DNA of 64,000 nt from Phocoena phocoena. Taxonomy: Eukaryota > Chordata > Mammalia > Artiodactyla > Phocoenidae. The DNA lies in the NCBI RefSeq assembly GCF_963924675.1, contig NC_089232.1, positions 50,220,759 to 50,284,758 of the forward strand, read 5' to 3'. Every line of letters starts with the position of its first letter. Positions within the stretch are counted from its first letter, which is position 1. Under the pieces are notes generated by a model. That model worked only from the letters and a program-made list of their open reading frames with translations, did not search any database and was not told where the DNA came from. Positions 13,094-25,149 of this stretch are shown here, one piece after another. Position numbers and translations under genes: made by a program.

Positions 13094-14924
13094 AGTATGA
13101 AAGAGAAATCTTAGACAAAGAAGACATAGAAGATAAAATGAGAAGGTTCAACATTTGCCTAATGGGTATTTCAAAAGGAGAGAACACAGAGTATGAGGGA
13201 CTCAACATCAGGTTAGGGGCTTTTGTCTCTTATGCTCTTTTCTATATCTCTAGCACCTGGAAGCATTCCTGATACACAATAAGTGCTCAATAATTACTTT
13301 ATAATACATTTGTGGAGAAAACAACTGAGAAACCTTTAGATATGAAAACAGAGATGAGTCTTCAGATTAACGAGCACACTGAATTCCAAGTAGGATACAT
13401 AAAAACAGACTATCCCTGGACACATTATAATGAAAAGGCACAACATGAAAGACAAAAAGATCACACTGAAAGTCTCCAAGAGAGAAAATAAGTTGCCTGC
13501 AAAAGAATGGCAGACCGAAAAGAGATTTCCCATAAGGAACAACTGAGATGAAAAGACAGTGGAGTAATAATTTACAAAACGCTGAGGGGAAAATATCGAC
13601 TTAGAATTCTATACCTTGATAAATTATCTCTCAAGTGGGACATGAATAAAGACAATTTCAAAACAAAACCAAAACTACCCACAAGATTGGAGTATTACAA
13701 CTCTAGACCTTCAGTGAAAAAATTACTAGTATGAAGAAAATGAACACAGAAGTACAGAATGGTATGCAAGAGGCAATGCTGAGATAAGAAATTGGTAAAG
13801 TTAAATAAATTTTGACTGTAAAAAAGAAAAAAAAAGTGGAAATAACAATGATGACTAATTGCAGGGGTGGGGAGAGGACTATACACAATGTGGGATTAAA
13901 CCACTAGACCACAATAACCAGGAAGATCTGAAGAGAGGCAGATTAGATTTAAAGCCATCTAAGGCCACTGCATTGTTGACAGGAAATAGAGAAATTGATT
14001 AACTTTAGATTAAATGGATGCACATGTTAAAAATTTAAGAATACTAAAAGGTAATACAAATAGAATTTTGTATTTCAAAACAGTTGACAGAGTAGGAATA
14101 TATAAAACTTGATCAATCCAAAGAAAACTATGCAAAGAAGTATAAAAGAAGCAAACAAAAAATGCTAAATAGGAAAAACAAAAACTTAAGATGGCAGAAA
14201 GAGGTCAAATGCATATAAATTACAAAGAATGTAAAAGTTTAAACTCAATTATTAAAAAGACACATTTTCAGGTTATAATAAAAATGAAAATGAAGCTACA
14301 CATAAAAACTGTTCCTAAGATTAACAATTAAGGCAAAATTATAGAGAGAAGTTAATATAAAAGGATATAAAAAGACATACAAAAAGTAATAACCAAGAGG
14401 AAGTAGGTATAGCAACATTAATTTCAGGCAAAATAGAATTTATGCCAAAAGCATCAACAGAAATAACAGAGGACAGTACATAACATAATAAATTCACCCC
14501 AGAGAAAAAACAATCATGAACTTGCACAAACATTGATGGATTACAAGGAGAAATTGACAAATCCACAGAGTGGAAGATTTTAACATTCCTTTCTCAAGAA
14601 ACTGAAGAGAACTCGGAAAGCAGGCAAAAGAAAATCAGAAAGAACATGAGAAATTTGAAAAACACAGTTAATAAGTTTGACCTGTTAGATCGATATAGAA
14701 TGCTGCAGCCACCAAGCAGGGAATATATTTTTCTTTTAAACCACACGTGCAATATTTGGAAAAATTGTTTATGTAATCGGACACAGAGGATTGCTATTAT
14801 ACAAACCATGCTGTCTTTTCATAATGCAACTAAATTAGAAATCAACAATAATTTAAACAAAGTTAAGAAAAAGTTTTCTTACAAGTTGAAAATAGAAAAT
14901 TAAATCCATGGGTTAAAAAGAAAA

Positions 14925-15105
14925 TAAAAGAAATATGAAAATGGGATTGACATATATACGCTAATATGTATAAAATAGATAACTAATGAGAACCTGCTGT
15001 ATAGCACAGGGAATTCCACTTCACTGTACAGTAGAAACTAATACAACATTGCAAAACAACTATACCCCAATTAAAAATAAAAGTTATAATAGAAAAAAAA
15101 AGTCT
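14925..15105 (+). repeat. L1 3' end, artiodactyl/cetacean type
   Basis: GATTGACATATATACGCTAA, AACCTGCTGTATAGCACAGG and CAACTATACCCCAATTAAAA match the 3' UTR seen more fully at 25,820-26,262. It sits inside the older L1 block. Confidence 0.75.
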
Positions 15106-15189
15106 AGAGCCAAGTGGTAATGAAAGTACACATATCAAAACTTGTATGATGTGGCTAAAGCAATATGTAGAGCTAACTTTATAGCTTGG

Positions 15190-15317
15190 AAATGCATTTA
15201 TTTTTTTGGCCGTGCCACACATCTTGTGGGATCTTAGCTCCCTGACCAGGGATTGAACCCAGGCCATGGCAGTGAAAGTGCCAAGTCCTAACCATTGGCC
15301 CACCAGTGAATTCTCTA
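15190..15317 (-). repeat. CHR-1-like SINE, antisense
   Basis: TTTTTTTGGCCGTGCCACAC, GGGATCTTAGCTCCCTGACC and GGATTGAACCCAGGCC, then CCTAACCATTGGCCCACC: the reverse of the tRNA-derived CHR-1 core including its A- and B-box region. Moderately diverged. Confidence 0.85.
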
Positions 15318-15529
15318 AACTGCATTTATTGAAAAACAAAAAATAAATGAGCTAGAAGTTAACTCAAGTAGCTAGAAATGGAAAGGAAAAATAATAAAAA
15401 TAAGAGGAAAAAAAAGAAATGAAAAGCAAAAAGTATAGATAAGAAAGAAGCTGCTTCTATCAGAAGACTAATTAAGTAGACTTCTATATTAATTTTTAAA
15501 AAGAGATGGCACAAATAAACAATATTAAG

Positions 15530-15852
15530 GGGCTTCCCTGGTGGCGCAATGGTTAAGAATCCTCCTGCCAGTGCAGGGGACACGGGTTCGAGCCCTGGTC
15601 CAGGAAGATCCCACATGCCGCTGAGCAACTAAGCCTGTGCACCACCACTACTGAGCCCGTGTGCTGCAACTACTGAAGGTTGTGCACCTAGAGCCCATGC
15701 TCAGCAACAAGAGAAGCCACTGCAATGAGAAACCCACGCACCGCAACAAAGAGTAGCCCGCCCCACTCGCCACAACTAGAGAAAGCCCGCGCACAGCAAC
15801 GAAGACCCAACACGGACAAAAATAAAATAAATAAATTAAAACAACAACAAAA
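15530..15852 (+). repeat. CHR-2-like SINE, long form, with 13-bp TSD
   Basis: GGGCTTCCCTGGTGGCGCAA start, GGGTTCGAGCCCTGGTCC B-box region, the repeated CAACTACTGA modules and the CGAAGACCCAACACGGAC tail. Flanked by perfect duplications AAACAATATTAAG at 15517-15529 and 15853-15865. Confidence 0.93.
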
Positions 15853-17199
15853 AAACAATATTAAGAACTAAAAAGGGAACATATCTTAAAACATAGTCAA
15901 TATTTATAAAAACCATAAAAGAAAATTATGACTAAATTTATGCTAATAAATTTGAGAACACATGAAATGGATCATCTAAACAAACAAATTATCAAAACTG
16001 GATCAAAAAGAAATAGATCAAATCTATCAATAATCATTTATGAAACTGAATTGTCAAAAACTTGACACACATACCCTGACTAAGCAGTTCAGAGGATTTT
16101 ACAATGAATTTTACCAAACTTCTAAGAAATAGTCTTTATCTCTCACAAACTGCTTAAGAAAAATATATATAAACGAGAAAAAGTTTCCCAGCTTATTTCA
16201 CTGAACTAATATAAACTTGATACCAAACAATATAAGAACAATATTTTTTAAAAAAAGAAAATTACAGACCAATTGTTTCACTTACGAACATTTGCAAAAA
16301 TCCTAAACAAAATACTAGCAAATGATATCCCATGGAATAAAAGAACATATCTGTATATGTGTGTATATATATATGTGAGTATGACTCAAAGTAATTACAT
16401 ATACTCATATTATCACTTTATAATATTAAGAAAGAAAATTATATCACCCCATATAATTTACATAAAAACATTAAGGCATTACATAAAATCAATACTCAGT
16501 CATGATAAAATGTTTAAGTTATTAAAAAATATTAATAGAGGGAACATTCTTAATTTAATAAAGAATATCTACTGGAACCTTAAGCAAACTTCACAATTAA
16601 TGGAGAAATTTTAAGAGCACTTGTTAAAGACAGTACGAAGACAAGGATGTTCGCCATCGCTGTTACTATTAAATACTGTACTGAGGGTCTACCCAATGCA
16701 ATAAGATAAGAAAAAGATATGGTCATAAGGAATTAAAAAGAAAAGATAAATATTATTTTGTGATTGCCTACCTAGAGAATTCAAGAATATCTACACACAG
16801 ACTCTTAGAACTAATAAGAGAAATCAGCTGGGATGCTTGATACAAGATCAAAATTCAAAAATCAGGAACGTTTCTATGGGCCAGCAAATAACCAATTTGA
16901 AATTATAATAAGAAAAAAAGATATTTATAGTATCAACAAAACCTATACAAAATAAATATAGCAAGAGCTGTGTAAAACAGTTCTGTGGGAAATCACCAGT
17001 CATCTTTCACCTGAATAAAAGGAAAAGATGGGAAGACCTGATATTGTAAAGGTGTCAGTTCTCTGGAATATAAATTGAATGAAATCAATAAAAATACCAA
17101 CATGATTTTTTGCCTGTGTGCAACTAGACAAACTAACATTTATATGAACCAGTAAAATCCAAGAAAGCCAAGAAATTCTGAAAAAATATAAAAGTAATT

Positions 17200-17350
17200 G
17201 TAATAGCTAACAATTATTGTGTGCTTCCTTATATGGCAGGCACTATTCTGACATTCTGCATACATTATCCTTAAAGTGGATACTATTATCTATTTTATAG
17301 ACAAGGAGACTGAGAGAAATTAGGAAACTTGCCCAAGGTTACTTGGTATT
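17200..17350 (-). repeat. MIR fragment, antisense
   Basis: GGCAGGCACTATTCTGAC, ATCTATTTTATAGACAAGG and GAAACTTGCCCAAGG are the reversed MIR 3' half. Confidence 0.7.
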
Positions 17351-18825
17351 CTTAGGAGTAGCAACAGACGAAAGAAGACAATTAAGTAATATGTTCCAAA
17401 TACTGAAGGAAAATAATTATGAGTCCAGAATTCCACACTCAGTCAAACTCTCATTTGTAAGAGCAAAATAAAGACATTTTCAGCAATATAAATATTTTAA
17501 AGTTTACCAAAGGCCTTCCTTCTATGAAAGAACTTCTAAATTTCCATTGATATGAACTCAGAAGGAAGGAGTGGGGTATGAGAAGTAGCAGCCTCCAAAA
17601 TGCATTGGATAAATAAAACAAAACAAGGTAAAGTAGGTGAGAAAGGTGGAACCAAGTATACATGGGAAATAGAAGGTATATAATGTTATTAGTTATTCAA
17701 AGTACAGGCCATAAAGTCCTATGCATATGCTAGAAGTAGGCCACTAAGTTGGCCCTGTCTTCCTTTTGGCCAAATAGGAAATGGGAAACGTCAATTAAAG
17801 GATTCACAGCACCCACAAGACAAAACAGACAAGTTGTTCACAAGAACTATTCCTGGCACTGAGACCACAAAGACATTTCTCATATGGTCAAACAGATACA
17901 AGATCTGGGATTTTGTTCTAAGTGTGATAATGTGGGAAAGAGATCCTTGACTCTTACAATTTTTTTTCAACAAGAAGGTGATTTAGAAGCATCAGCCTTT
18001 CAGAAAACTTTTCCTTGAAGAATAAAAGAGATAAAGCCTCCTACTTAAGGTGTGTTATTTGAATGACCAAGTGTTTTAGAAAAGCCCATCTTTAGGTATA
18101 TTCCAGGAAGAGGATGGATAAGGTGACGTCTAGGGACCTGGGTGCCTGTGAGGATACACGGTGGTACAGGATGTGGGCTTCTTCCCCAGAGCTATACCCA
18201 GAACATCTCCATCTCTGGTTCATCTTGCCAATGCATGGGATCACCCACATAGTCAGGCTTCCAAAAAATAGTTTATTATTGTGTTTTCACAGTAATAAAC
18301 ATCGAAAAGCAATACACTTTTCTCTTCCTTTCCTGTTCCATGGTAAATCCTTGACCTACCTATCCTGACATTCCATATAACACGTAGATAAGATAAATGG
18401 GAGCCTGGCAGCTTTCCCTGGGCCTTCCTACCCATCTCACTCCCCTGACAATGCCAAGAAAAATGAACACCCATACTGGTAGGGCTCTGAAGACGTAATT
18501 TGCTGATCTTTAAAAATCCTGCCTTTTACCAGGACTGTTCCAGAATCCCATGGGGTTCCTGGAATTCCAGGCTGTCCAGGAAGCGTCTGAGGAATTCTGG
18601 ATTATTTCTCATGGGTATAGCTGGCTCCCAAGGGAAGGTGAGCTACCTCTGGCTAAGTCTGGAGCAATTCCCAAGGACTTCCAAAGAGAAGTGACACTGG
18701 GAGATGGAAGAAATGGGAGATAGAGGTATTTTACAATTAATCAAAATATCAGTTCTTACTGAACCACAAATTACTTTCCCTTCCTTTTCTATTTTTTCTT
18801 ATAATTAAAATAACAATAATAATAC
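17351..18825. other. Mostly unannotated, one L1M scrap
   Basis: 17,360-17,490 resembles the L1M segment also seen near 13,600 (AGAATTCCACACTCAG; GCAAAATAAAGACATTTTCAG). The remainder shows no gene. Confidence 0.4.
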
Positions 18826-18828
18826 ATG

Positions 18829-19193
18829 TTGGACTTCCCTGGTGGCACAGTGGTTAAGAATCTGCCTGCGAATGCAGGGGCCACGGGTTCAAGCCCTGGT
18901 CCGGCAAGATCCCACATGCCGCGGAGCAACCAAGCCCGCGTGCCACAACTATTAAGCTTGCGCTCTAGAGCCCATGAGCCACAACTACTGAGCCCACATG
19001 CCACAACTACTGAAGCCCGCGCGCCTAGAGCCCGTGCTCCCAACAAGAGAAGCCACCGCAATGAGAAACCCACGCACCGCAACAAAGAGTAGCCCCCGCT
19101 CGCCACACTAGAGAAAGCCCGTGCACAGCAACCAAGACCCAACACAGCCATAAATAAATTAATTAATTAATTAATTAATTTTTAAAAATAATA
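18829..19193 (+). repeat. CHR-2-like SINE, long form, (AATT)n tail
   Basis: Full-length tRNA-derived SINE from TTGGACTTCCCTGGTGGCAC to GACCCAACACAGCC, then an (AATT)n tail at about 19,155-19,182. Near-perfect duplications TAATAATACATG and TAATAATGCATG flank it. Confidence 0.93.
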
Positions 19194-19224
19194 ATAATAA
19201 TGCATGGATATGGTAGACAGCAGT

Positions 19225-19415
19225 GATTGATATGAATAGACTTTGGCCACTGACCTGATTTCAAGATTTGATTCTAGCACATAGTAGCTATGCAACCCTC
19301 TGATTCTAGTTTCTGAATCTTATATCATGAGAATAATATTAGTACTCACCTCAAAGAGTTTTAAAATGAAATACTATATGTATGTGCTTTATACTCAATA
19401 AATGTTAGCTATTAC
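19225..19415 (+). repeat. MIR
   Basis: A MIR-style body with GGCCACTGACCTGATTTC, CTAGTTTCTGAATCTTAT, and end TTTATACTCAATAAATGTTAG. Confidence 0.65.
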
Positions 19416-19584
19416 TATTGTAAAAACGTTGAGAAATACAGGCAAGCACAAAGAAAATCAAAAGTACCTGTAATCCCACCATCCATTTTCATGCATACAA
19501 TTCCAGTATTTTGGGGGTGTATTTTCAAAGAGTGAGATACAATGCTTTCTATTTCATAACCTGCTTTTAAATTTTAACAAAATA

Positions 19585-19806
19585 GGGCTTCCCTGGTGGC
19601 ACAGTGGTTGAGAGTCCAGCTGCCGATGCAGGGGACACGGGTCTGTGCCCCGGTCCGGGAAGATCCCACGTGCCGCGGAGCGGCTGGGAGCGGCTGGGAC
19701 CGTGAGCCATGGCTGCTGAGCCTGGGCGTCCGGAGCCTGTGCTCCGCAACGGGAGAGGCCACAACAGTGAGAGGCCCATGTACCGCAAAAAAAAAAAAAA
19801 AAAAAA
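19585..19806 (+). repeat. Short cetacean CHR-2-type SINE with internal 10-bp duplication
   Basis: GGGCTTCCCTGGTGGCACAG to GAGGCCCATGTACCGC plus poly-A. TSD TTAACAAAATA at 19574-19584 and 19807-19817. The segment GAGCGGCTGG is present twice in tandem (about 19,677-19,696), unlike the other copies here. Confidence 0.95.
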
Positions 19807-19817
19807 TTAACAAAATA

Positions 19818-21990
19818 CCCTAAGCATGTCTATATATAATTTGGTATCCTTGTACAACATGATTTTAAAAGGCCACATCATATTCCTTTAGGTTATTTTA
19901 CTTCTTAAAACAAATAAGAAGTAAAAATAACCCCTTCCCTCCTTTCTCCTCTGCAGGTTCCACTGTTCGTCTGTTTCCAACTCATCTGACCCATCAGATG
20001 ATAGCTGGCTGCTTTCTATTGGCTAACTGGGGATGCAGCCTTCATCTCACCATCCAGACCACCTGCTCCATCAGCCAGCCTTCATTACATCCCCAGAATC
20101 CAGAGCAGCCATTTGGGGCTGCACAGCAAACCCTCGTGCATGATGGCAAACCACCCAGTTTAACAAGATTCCATGAGGTGGTACAAAAGCTGAACACGGC
20201 AGAAAGGCAATTTCTTTGCAAATAGTATAAGGCTGACTTCTGGGACATTAAATACACTATTAAAAATTCTCAGGAAGAGGAAGAGACTGAAGATTTTTAT
20301 CTGAGTGCATTGTTTTTCTAAGCACCAGGGCCAAACAAGTTCAAAACTTTTAAGGGCTTTCTTTTTGAATGGAAGTCACAACACTTTCTTACTAATGGCA
20401 TTTTGAAACCACAGTAAAACCTTACTAATTCATAGTAATGGGGAACTACCACACTCAATCAGCAGAGAAAAATGAATTATATCCTTTTTAAAATAAAGAA
20501 GTTTCTTTCCAATGAAATTCATTTTTTTAAAAAATCTTTATTTCTGAATAGTTCAACACCTTGACCTGTTTTGACGGGTTGTTCTGAAGCTGATCTAAGA
20601 CATATGTTACAACCACATTTATTGTTTATATAGAAACAGGAATGGCTTACGTTCTTGAGAAGGGCATTCTCCCTAAAAACAATAAAAGTTCAACGCTCCC
20701 CACAATCCTGTTCATACAGCTCACTCCTTAGGAAAGCTTTTTCTTCCTTGGTCACGTGGAAGCAAACCCCAGTTCAGGCTGCCCCCGGCTGCTCCAGTTC
20801 TGAGTGAGTGGGCAGACGTTTGTAATATCAACCCAGATCAACCCCTTAAAAGAAAAAATCCCAAAACCTCCAGATTCCAGGCTTGACCAGACCCATCTGA
20901 GAATTAACAAGCTCCTTCTCAGCACCCAGAGAACTAAGGCTGTCATGGAAACACTGATTCAACCCTAATGAGAACAGACATAAAAACCACACAAGTGAAC
21001 TAAACATTCCTCTACCCAAATGGAGTCAAGTTGAAGCAACAGCCTCAGGATTAAAATAAGTGAGGCTGTTTTTTTTCTTTGCGATCCTGTTCAGTTTTGC
21101 CTCTTCCATTGCCTTGTTTTCACAACTCCTGTTTATGAGAAAGTGGGAGTCGGGGAGTTGGGAGAGGGATGGAGAGGAGGGCTAGTAGGAGGGAAGAGAA
21201 ATGTAGGGTGAGTAGCCAGGCTGGGGAATGCCAACAAACACTGCGGTTTTTGTCAGGCAAATGAAAACTTCTAGCCTGGGGGAGGCTGCAATAATCTGTT
21301 TGGGGTAGTCCGAAAATAAGATACAGTGAACTCTCATCTCCCACTAAAACAGTTAAGTATGGAATGAAGTCTTTACTTTCCAAAGATCAGGTTCTGCACA
21401 GTATTTTTAGCAAGCACTCTTTTTCTCTATTTTTTTCTTTATTATTTTTTCCTGTTTCTTTCAGAATTAGAAAAGCTAATTAAATGACGTATCATTATTA
21501 TTGGAAGAAAGCACAGTCAGAGAGGTTGAAATAAAAAAAAGATGTCCAACAGAAATAGTAAAATCCCAAGGAGGAATATATTTTCATTTCCCCTTGGACA
21601 CACAAGGCATGATTTGTGCGGCCAGGGGATCGAACATCAACTCCTACTTAAAGTCCTTCCTGCAGGAAATCTTTGGGCAAGTGTGAAGACCCCTGTGGCT
21701 ATGGCTCCCTGGCCTGGGTCATCACCTTCTAGGGCTGGAGGGGGCACCAGGCTGGAGATATCAGCCAGTGGGACAGGAGCCTCCCGGAGAAAGGTCGCGG
21801 GGGGAAGGGGGTGGAGAAGGTAGCAGCATGAGTAACAGGAGCCAGGAAAACACAAGGAAAGTGAGAGTCCTGGGGGTGGGGGGATGCTGAGCCTCCCGGG
21901 GGAGGGATGGAGGACCAGGGCTGGTGACCCTGGGTCGGGAGGCCAGGGCCGCACAGGCTGGAACGAGTCCCCGCCCCCCACCCCCCCTTG
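19818..21990. other. Unannotated stretch left of the CpG island
   Basis: No recognisable repeat over most of 19,900-21,700, so this is the longest repeat-poor region of the left half. It could hold regulatory sequence for the neighbouring promoter. No coding evidence. Confidence 0.4.
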
Positions 21991-21999
21991 GAGCTGAGT

Positions 22000-22620
22000 C
22001 TAGATTCTTTTCTTTCCTGCTTGAGTTTTCTTTCTCTTGAGAGCGGGACCCAGGTCACAGCAGCAGCCCCAGAGCTGTGGTGTAGACGGGAAGCCGGGTG
22101 GGGCTCACCCCGTGCGGGCGCTGCCCTCTGGGGGCTGCGAGGGCGGCGAGGGGGAGAAGGGGCACCGCGCGGGGCACCCAGCCTGCCCGGGAGATGCCTG
22201 CGTCCCGCGACGTCGGCTGCGGCCCCCCTTCTCAAACTTTCCCAGCAAACCCGGAGTAACCCACCCCGGAGAAAGGGCTCCCCATGCCTCCCCGTCTGTC
22301 CCCTGGGGGCGGTCACTCACGGGCAGCGTGGCTGGGGCTCCGACTCTGGCCGCCGCCATCCACCCGGGGAGGAGAAGCTGTAGGACGAGGAGGGGGAGGA
22401 CAGGGGGAGGAGAGGGAGGGCCCAGAGCGCGAGACTGGAGGGGCGGGGAGGGCGTGGCCACTCCGCAGAGGCTCTCCCGCCCCTGCCCCACCCCACCCCC
22501 TGCTTCGTCCCGGCTTCTCTCCGCACTTCTCCCCGCCCTGGATCCCCCAAAGTTTTTCTGGTGTCTGATTCTCCATTCTCTTCTCTCCTCGTCTTCCTTC
22601 GGAGTCTCCAGCCCCCAAGT
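22000..22620. promoter_or_regulatory. CpG island, probable STON1 promoter
   Basis: GC-rich and dense in CpG (for example 22,075-22,230 and 22,260-22,550) in an otherwise AT-rich, CpG-poor window; GC-rich shoulders run from about 21,700 to 22,820. No dispersed repeat is recognised inside it. In mammals STON1 (stonin-1, an endocytic adaptor) follows PPP1R21 on the same strand about 10-15 kb away. The island lies about 11 kb beyond the predicted PPP1R21 end, so it most likely drives minus-strand STON1. Direction is inferred from gene order, not seen directly. Confidence 0.7.
22321..22500 (-). other. STON1: Candidate first exon of STON1 (noncoding or mostly so)
   Basis: A minus-strand donor with perfect GTGAGT (plus actcac, 22315-22320) follows CTGCCC inside the CpG island. 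The exon end would be 22321; the upper limit is a guess. A short frame starting MAAARVGAPATLP crosses the site but does not match the stonin-1 N-terminus as I remember it, whose ATG is expected in a later exon. A second possible donor, GTGAGC, is at 22111-22106. Offered as a hypothesis from position and splice consensus only. Confidence 0.3.
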
Positions 22621-22899
22621 GGGGGGAGAGGGTGCTCCCTGCAGCAGAAGTGGGGCGGGGTGGGGGCAGGTATGGGAGTTACGTTTAGATGCCCCTGGAA
22701 GCGGACGGCTGGGGCCTTTGGCAGGTCTGAAACCACCCTCCCCCTCTAGGACCTTGTCTTTTCTGGGTGGTGGGGTGATGGGGGGGGACGCTGGGGGGGC
22801 GGCGGGAGGTTGAGGCGACGTGGGGTCGTGTTGCCACGTTGCTTCATTGAGCTTTTGGGCTTGGCTTTCTCTTGTGATTAGAACTGAAGAATTATTTTT

Positions 22900-23645
22900 T
22901 GCCTTTTAAAAAAATTGAAGTACAGTATAGCTGATTTACAATCTTATATTAGTTTCAGGTGTAGAGCATAGTGATTCAGTATTTTTACAGATTATACCCC
23001 ATTAAAAGTTATTACAAGGGCTTCCGTGGTGGCGCAGTGGTTGAGAGTCGGCCTGCCGATGCAGGGGACACGGGTTCGTGCCCGGTCTGGGAAGATCCCA
23101 CATGCCGCGGAGCGGCTGGGCCCGTGAGCCATGGCCGCTGAGCCTGCACATCCGGAGCCTGTGCTCCGCAACGGGAGAGGCCACAACAGTGAGAGGCCCG
23201 CGTGCCGCGGGAAAAAAAAAAAAGTTATTACAAGATAATGGCTCTAAGTCCCTGTGCCATACAGTATAACCTTGTTGCTTATCTAATTTTTACATAGTAG
23301 TTTGTATCTCTTAATCCCACACCTTTAATTTTCCCCTCCCCTCTGGTAACCGCTAGTTTGTTTTCATGAGTCTGTTTCTGTTTTGCTACATACATTCGTT
23401 TGCATTAGTTTTTAGATTCCACACATACGTGATATCATACAGTATTTGTCTTTCTCTCTGCCTTATTTCACTAAACATAATATTCTGTAGGTCCATCCAC
23501 GTTGCTGCAAATGGCAGAATTTCATTCTATTTTATGGATGAGTAATATTCCATTGTGTGTATATACATACACACACACCCCATATCTCCTTTATCCATTC
23601 GTCTGTTGATGGACACTTGGGTTGCTTCTATATCTTGGCTAAGAA
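22900..23645 (-). repeat. L1 3' end, antisense, carrying a SINE
   Basis: GAAGTACAGTATAGCTGATT, TTAGTTTCAGGTGTAGAGC, GAGTAATATTCCATTGTGTG and GATGGACACTTGGGTTGC are the reverse of an artiodactyl/cetacean L1 ORF2 end and 3' UTR. It is split at 23,018/23,220 by a SINE. Confidence 0.88.
23019..23219 (+). repeat. Short cetacean CHR-2-type SINE inside L1
   Basis: GGCTTCCGTGGTGGCGCAG to GAGGCCCGCGTGCCGCGGG plus poly-A. Perfect 15-bp TSD AAAAGTTATTACAAG at 23004-23018 and 23220-23234 within the L1 sequence. Confidence 0.96.
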
Positions 23646-24868
23646 TTATTTTTGAAGCCTCTGTTGAGTGCCTCCTCTTTTCCTCTAAGGTGAGACCAGC
23701 CCTGGTCACAGGGTAAGATGAAAGGTAAAGATGGAACCCCACCTTCCAGGGCCCATCAGTACTCAAGAGGAGGAGGACAGGGATAGCCTAGTGAAGGGCC
23801 AGGCTGTGTGGATGGGGCAGGAGGCCGCCTGCAGAATGTAGAAGAGAAGGGGAGCTGTCATCTGAGGAGAGGTTAGAGGGTGACATCTAGTCCCTAATTC
23901 ATCACTTGCTAGCAGGTAACTCTGGGCAAGTCGCTTGACATCTGAGCCTCTTCCGCAAGCAGGGCTGCCTCACTGGGAGTCAGAATGAAAGGAGAAGATT
24001 CACTGGAGGGATATCCAACCCCAGGATGGGAGGCTTGAGTAGAGTCTGAACAGACTCAGAGGAGAGAAAAGAGGGTATTCCAGGCCCTGGCACACAGAGC
24101 TTTGGAGGCTGGCAAGACTGGAAGGCTTAGGAGAGGTGGGAAATGTTTGGGTGAGAAGGTGGAAATAGACATAAAGCAGGGAATGGGAAATCCATGAAAG
24201 TTTTTAAGCAAAAGAATATTTTGATGCAAGTTATCCTATTCACTTTTGTATTCCCAGAGCCTGGCATACAGTTGGCACTCAGTAAATCTCTGTGGACAGC
24301 CTGGCCTCAATAGCTACGCCACCACATCTGTTCATGGCCAGCTGTGACCTCATTTCACTCCAGTTCCTGTCCCTTTCCTTGCTCTACAGTAAGGAGACCC
24401 TCAGACTATATCATTCTCCTTTTCATTAACAAGTTTCCCTTTTCGGACAGCCTCTTCACAGAAACCATTTAGAATTTCCATACTGTTTAACAAGGGGTCC
24501 CCACGTTGTCTGTAAATATGATCTAGTAGATTAACCTGGAACCTCAAAACTCAAAGTCAGCTGAAGCTGTCAGGATCAATTAATATAAATTCAAACTGGC
24601 TTTCAGAAACGCCCAATTTGAAAGGGGACTTGGTTGGAAAGTGAGGATTTCAGATCTAGGATAAGCTTAGCCCTAAACGCTTGATAAGAACATTCCTCTC
24701 TAAAAACTTTACAACAGTAAGTCTCTATTTATATTGCAACATTCATTCAAAATAAAGACTTGTGGAAAACCATATTCAAAACAACATTAATCAGTGATAG
24801 CTTCAACTACAGTGAAAATGAAACAGGAAAAAAAAAATCACCATTTTAAGTACATGATGCATTCTGGC
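23646..24868. repeat. Unannotated with L2/MIR scraps
   Basis: MIR-like near 23,890-23,950 (CAAGTCGCTTGACATCTGAG) and L2-like 23,990-24,300 ending GCATACAGTTGGCACTCAG. Otherwise no feature. Confidence 0.45.
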
Positions 24869-24869
24869 C

Positions 24870-24997
24870 CGATTTTTTTTTTTCCTTTTTTGGCCTTACC
24901 GCACGGCATGTGGGATCTTAGTTCCAGGGATCGAACCCGCATTCCCTGCATTGGAAAGGTGGAATCTTAACCACTGGACCGCCAGGGAAGTCCTTGG
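24870..24997 (-). repeat. CHR-1-like SINE, antisense
   Basis: TTTTTTGGCCTTACCGCACG, GTGGGATCTTAGTTCCAGGG, and end ACCGCCAGGGAAGTCC. Confidence 0.85.
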
Positions 24998-25149
24998 CCT
25001 GATGTTTTTAAACAACTTTATCCATGAGGAAACTTGAATATTCTTTCAAAGGAAATTTCCAGAGATAAATAAAACACCTACATCTTCACTGAAAATGCCA
25101 GCTGAAATCAATGATACTTAGGAGGATGACCACTTATTTCAGAATGGCC

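Larger units (their letters stand above)
12100..17190 (+). mobile_element. Old L1M/HAL1-like LINE block, heavily decayed
   Basis: An A-rich plus strand with L1 signatures in order: L1M 5'/ORF1-like text (TTCTAGAAATAAAAATATAT; GACAGTGGAGTAATAATTTA; AATTCTATACCTTGATAAAT), then ORF2-like segments (AAATTACAGACCAATTG; AAATCCTAAACAAAATACT; CGAAGACAAGGATGTTCGCC, the RQGCP region). Frames are broken throughout. It is interrupted by a Tigger-like element, a younger L1 3' end and two SINEs. It may be two or more elements of related age. Confidence 0.75.
1..22000 (-). other. Presumed STON1 intron 1, no coding exon seen
   Basis: Everything left of the CpG island would fall in the large first intron of STON1 if gene order is conserved. 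The open frames present are short, overlap recognised repeats or lack splice context. None resembles stonin-1. Confidence 0.45.

Noticed and set aside
16273..16614. 113-codon plus-strand frame
   Set aside because: Very AT-rich, begins in L1 ORF2-like sequence (FAKILNKILANDIP) and drifts into low-complexity text.
22037..22813. 258-codon and other long open frames across the CpG island on both strands
   Set aside because: Stop codons are rare in GC-rich DNA. Composition is Pro/Gly/Arg/Ser-rich with no domain, and several frames are open at once, so they are best seen as by-products of composition.
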